64,000 nucleotides of DNA, taken from Panopea generosa (taxonomy: Eukaryota > Mollusca > Bivalvia > Adapedonta > Hiatellidae). A program made the position numbers and the translations under genes. A model generated the notes under the pieces. The model saw only the letters and a list, made by a program, of their open reading frames with translations. It was not told where the DNA came from and made no database searches. Shown here in pieces: positions 60,866 to 64,000 of this stretch (its first letter is position 1; the number at the start of each line of letters is the position of its first letter). The stretch spans positions 60,489,078 through 60,553,077 of the forward strand of contig CM055895.1 of the NCBI GenBank assembly GCA_029582155.1, given 5' to 3'.

Positions 60866-60869
60866 CTGT

Positions 60870-62540
60870 AAATATAAATATACATGTATGATACCATAGG
60901 AACCATGTGGCAGTCAAAATTCTGACACACTGATACCAGCCTCCTTTACTACATGTACCCTCCTTAACAACTCTGTAAATATAAACATATGTTACCATAG
61001 GAACCATGTGGCAGCTGAATCTGACACACTGATACCAGCCTCCTTAACAACTCTGTAAATATAAACATATGGTACCATAGGAAACACGTGGCAGCTGAAT
61101 CTGACAAACTGATACCAGCCTCCTTAACAACTCTGTAAATATAAACATATGTTACCATAGGAACCATGTGGCAGCTGAATCTAACACACTGATACCAGCC
61201 GCCTTAACAACTCTGTAAATATAAACATATGTTACCATAGGACCCATGTGGCAGCTGAATCTGACACACTGATACCAGCCTCCTTAACAACTCTGTAAAT
61301 ATAAACATATGTTACCATAGGAAACATGTGGCAGCTGAATCTGACACACTGATACCAGCCTCCTTAACTACTCTGTAAATATAAACATATGTTACAATAG
61401 GAACCATGTGGCAGCTGAATCTGACACACTGATACCAGCCTCCTTAACAACTCTGTTAATATATAAACATGTTACCATAGGAACCATGTGGCAGCTGAAT
61501 CTGACACACTGATACCAGCCTTCTTAACTTCCCTGTAAATATAAACATAATTATGTTACCATAGAAAACCATGTGGCAGCTGAATCTGCCACACTTATAC
61601 CAGCCTCCTTAACAACTCTGTTAATATATGAACATATGTTACCATAGGAAACATGTGGCAGCTGAATCTGACACACTGATACCAGCCTCCTTAACAACTC
61701 TGTAAATATAAACATATGTTACCATAGGACCCATGTGGCAGCTGAATCTGACACACTGATACCAGCCTCCTTAACAACTCTGTAAATATAAACTATGTTA
61801 CCATAGGAAACATGTGGCAGCTGAATCTGACACACTGATACCAGCCTCCTTAACTTCCCTGTAAATATAAACATAATTATGTTACCATAGAAACCATGTG
61901 GCAGCTGAAGCTTACACACTGATACCAGCCTCCTTAACTTCCCTGTAAATATAAACATAATTATGTTACCATAGAAACCATGTGGAAGCTGAAGCTTACA
62001 CACTGATACCAGCCTCCTAAACTTCCCTGTAAATATAAACATAATTATGTTACCATAGAAAACATGTGGCAGCTGAAGCTTACACACTGATACTAGCCTC
62101 CTTAACTACTCTGTAGATATAAACATACATGTATGTAATTAAAGGAACCATGTGGCAGTCAAAAATCTGACAAACTGATACCAGCCCCCTTAACAACTCT
62201 GTAAATATAAACATATGTTACCATAGGAACCATGTTGCAGCTGTATCTGGCACATTGATACCAGCCTCCTTAACTACTCTGTAAATATAAACATAATTAT
62301 GTTACCATAGGAAACATGTGGCAGCTGAATCTGACACACTGATACCAGCCTCCTTAACTTCCCTGTAAATATTAACATATGGTAACACAGAAACCATGTG
62401 GCAGCTGAATCTGACACACTGATACCAGCCTCCTTAACTACTCTGTAAATATAAATATACATGTATGATACCGTAGGAACCATGTGGCAGTCAAAATTCT
62501 GACACACTGATACCAGCCTCCTTAACTACATGTACCCTGT
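60870..62540. repeat. 80-bp minisatellite carrying the W1 acceptor and exon start (about 21 copies)
   Basis: Plus-strand unit: ctccttaacaactctgtaaa, tataaacatatgttaccata, ggaaccatgtggcagctgaa, tctgacacactgataccagc. On the coding strand each unit contains an intron end (tatatttacag) plus exon bases for VVKEAGISVSDSAATWF, then breaks off into the next unit. Some units carry a 'cataattatg' variant. Confidence 0.97.
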
Positions 62541-63924
62541 AAATATAAACATAACAATTTCCTTGTGAAATGTTAACATTGGCTTTCAATTTCACAAATA
62601 TTTTCGTAATGGGAATATATCAGGATTTTTCAAATTTCAAAATGACTAAAAACATTTTTTCCCAAAGAAATCATGCCCACACATACCCACTGACCCTGTA
62701 TTGCCAAAAGTATATCTAGTAATAATATATCAACAAGAAATGTCACTGGTAAGTGTCACATGGTTCCCAAATGGTCTGTGAAAATAATGATATATTTTAT
62801 AATAGGCAGGGATTTATATGTATTCATAAATATCAGGAGTAATGGACTGACATTCCAGACTAGACATGCAATTTCAATTTTTTTTACAATAAAGTGTAAC
62901 CTTGATCCTTGTGTAATCTTGACCTTGACATCTGATGTAAAGGTCTTGGTAATTCTACAAGTAAATGCAGGTGACACATCACCATAATATGTTGATCACT
63001 TATGTCAAGCTACTTAAAATCCCTCCATGTATTAGACAAAGTTAAAGACCAGACATGAAATATCAAACAAACTTTTGGGGGGCATAAAAAGGGGTTATCT
63101 AACTTGGGCTATGCGTCAAGGTTAGACTAAAATCGATTTCCCACTTGAAATTGCTACACATTTAGTGATGAATTAAATGAGTCGGGTGATTTCATTTTGA
63201 TTTAAATTTGACCTGTCATACAGGTGACACATAGTAAAATTGTTTCATCTAAGAAATAATCTGAATGATGACAGTAAGATCATCAAGCAGTATCTAAATG
63301 CTGTCTATTTTTAGAATGAGGATTTCGTTCCAGTTTTACCACTCAAATTTAAGTATTGATTTTGTCACGCTTTGGTGGATTTGACATACTAATCCATTAG
63401 GATTTTATTAATTATTGATAATAAGATGCTTGTTATCCATTTTAAAGATAATTTTATTTTTTAAGACATTTATAGCGTTTTTTTCCTGATTTACTCCCTT
63501 TTAGCTACTTAAAATCTTAACTGTAACCAGTTATCTATCTTTTCTGTTTTACCTTCACTTCTGAGGTACAGGTCTGGGTCTTACGTGTGACAAGTCATCA
63601 TATTGATCATTTGTGTCAAGTTTTATTTAATTCCAGAAATGTTTGACAAAGTTACAGGCTGGACACGAAATCTCAGATGAACAGACTGAATCTACGATTA
63701 CTATATCCCCCCTCCTCATTTATTTTTTGGGGTGATGGGGGTGGGGGCATAAAAAACTTGATCATGTTGAAGATTCACTTTAAGAATAACAAAAACAACA
63801 ACAAAGAAATCTGAATCATTTAAAAATCTTGAAATTTTGAAAAATAACATCCAAACGGTTTAATATCTTTAATAAATCAAAGCTATAATTTGATATTATT
63901 AATAGAATTTCTCTGAGTAGATCT
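62541..63924. repeat. Intron stretch with dispersed repeat E, copy 5
   Basis: 62630-62720 and 63085-63500 match repeat E ('gggctatgcgtcaaggttag', 'catcaagcagtatc', 'tttggtggatttgacatac'). The part between (62890-63060) resembles the repeat at 48050-48720. I found no exon of the gene here. Confidence 0.6.
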
Positions 63925-64000
63925 AATACCGAGTGTTGCTTCTGGGAGGTCATTGGGTCAAGCCTAGGAACACACCCTAAAATTCTGGTGTGAGCGGCCA
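63925..64000 (-). mobile_element. tRNA-derived SINE, family D, cut by window edge
   Basis: 'ctctgagtagatctaatacc', 'gaggtcattgggtcaagcct' and 'gtgtgagcggcca' match the minus-strand copies at 95-240 and 18825-18950. Confidence 0.6.

Noticed and set aside
61719-62087. 122-codon minus-strand ORF
   Set aside because: Runs through the 80-bp array in a different frame from exon W1; an array artefact.
62541-64000. Next upstream exon of the gene
   Set aside because: No acceptor-donor pair with the needed phase and conserved sequence was found; the region is mostly dispersed repeat.

Overview
The window looks like animal nuclear DNA: AT-rich, full of introns and dense in repeats. The tRNA-derived SINEs, the small non-autonomous DNA transposons, the many minisatellites and the frequent TACATGTA-type palindromes suggest a lophotrochozoan, most likely a bivalve mollusc. 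That placement is inference. No prokaryotic feature is present.

One gene explains all the coding sequence I can support. It lies on the minus strand and is an orthologue of ZZEF1 (zinc finger ZZ-type and EF-hand domain-containing protein 1). I reconstruct 44 internal exons from 60865 down to 516, about 1,570 codons. Both gene ends lie outside the window: the EF-hand and DOC/APC10 part should lie beyond 64000, and the C-terminal third beyond base 1. The exons join in a consistent reading phase at every junction but one. The diagnostic parts are a CUB-like segment with an N-T-E-W-G-Y motif (30881-28730) and two tandem ZZ zinc fingers (11493-10751 and 9367-5125) with all cysteine and histidine ligands present. 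I call the exons W1 to W44 in gene order; 'phase' means bases of a split codon already supplied.

The exception is the CUB exon W21 (30707-30881). It needs two single-base corrections to read through, one near 30800 and one at or near its donor.

The introns hold: (a) minisatellites, of which at least seven have a real splice site and exon edge inside the repeat unit (W1, W4, W9, W26, W29, W35, W38); (b) several tRNA-derived SINE families, here called A, A-prime, B, C and D, with one clear nested insertion flanked by a target duplication; (c) four copies of a TTAA-flanked palindromic MITE; (d) a pogo/Tigger-like MITE and two mariner-like remnants; (e) older dispersed repeats. The most unusual signal is the repeated seeding of tandem arrays exactly across exon-intron junctions of a single gene, including amplification of half of a zinc-finger exon.

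Exon coordinates come from reading splice signals and frame by eye. SINE and array limits are approximate.
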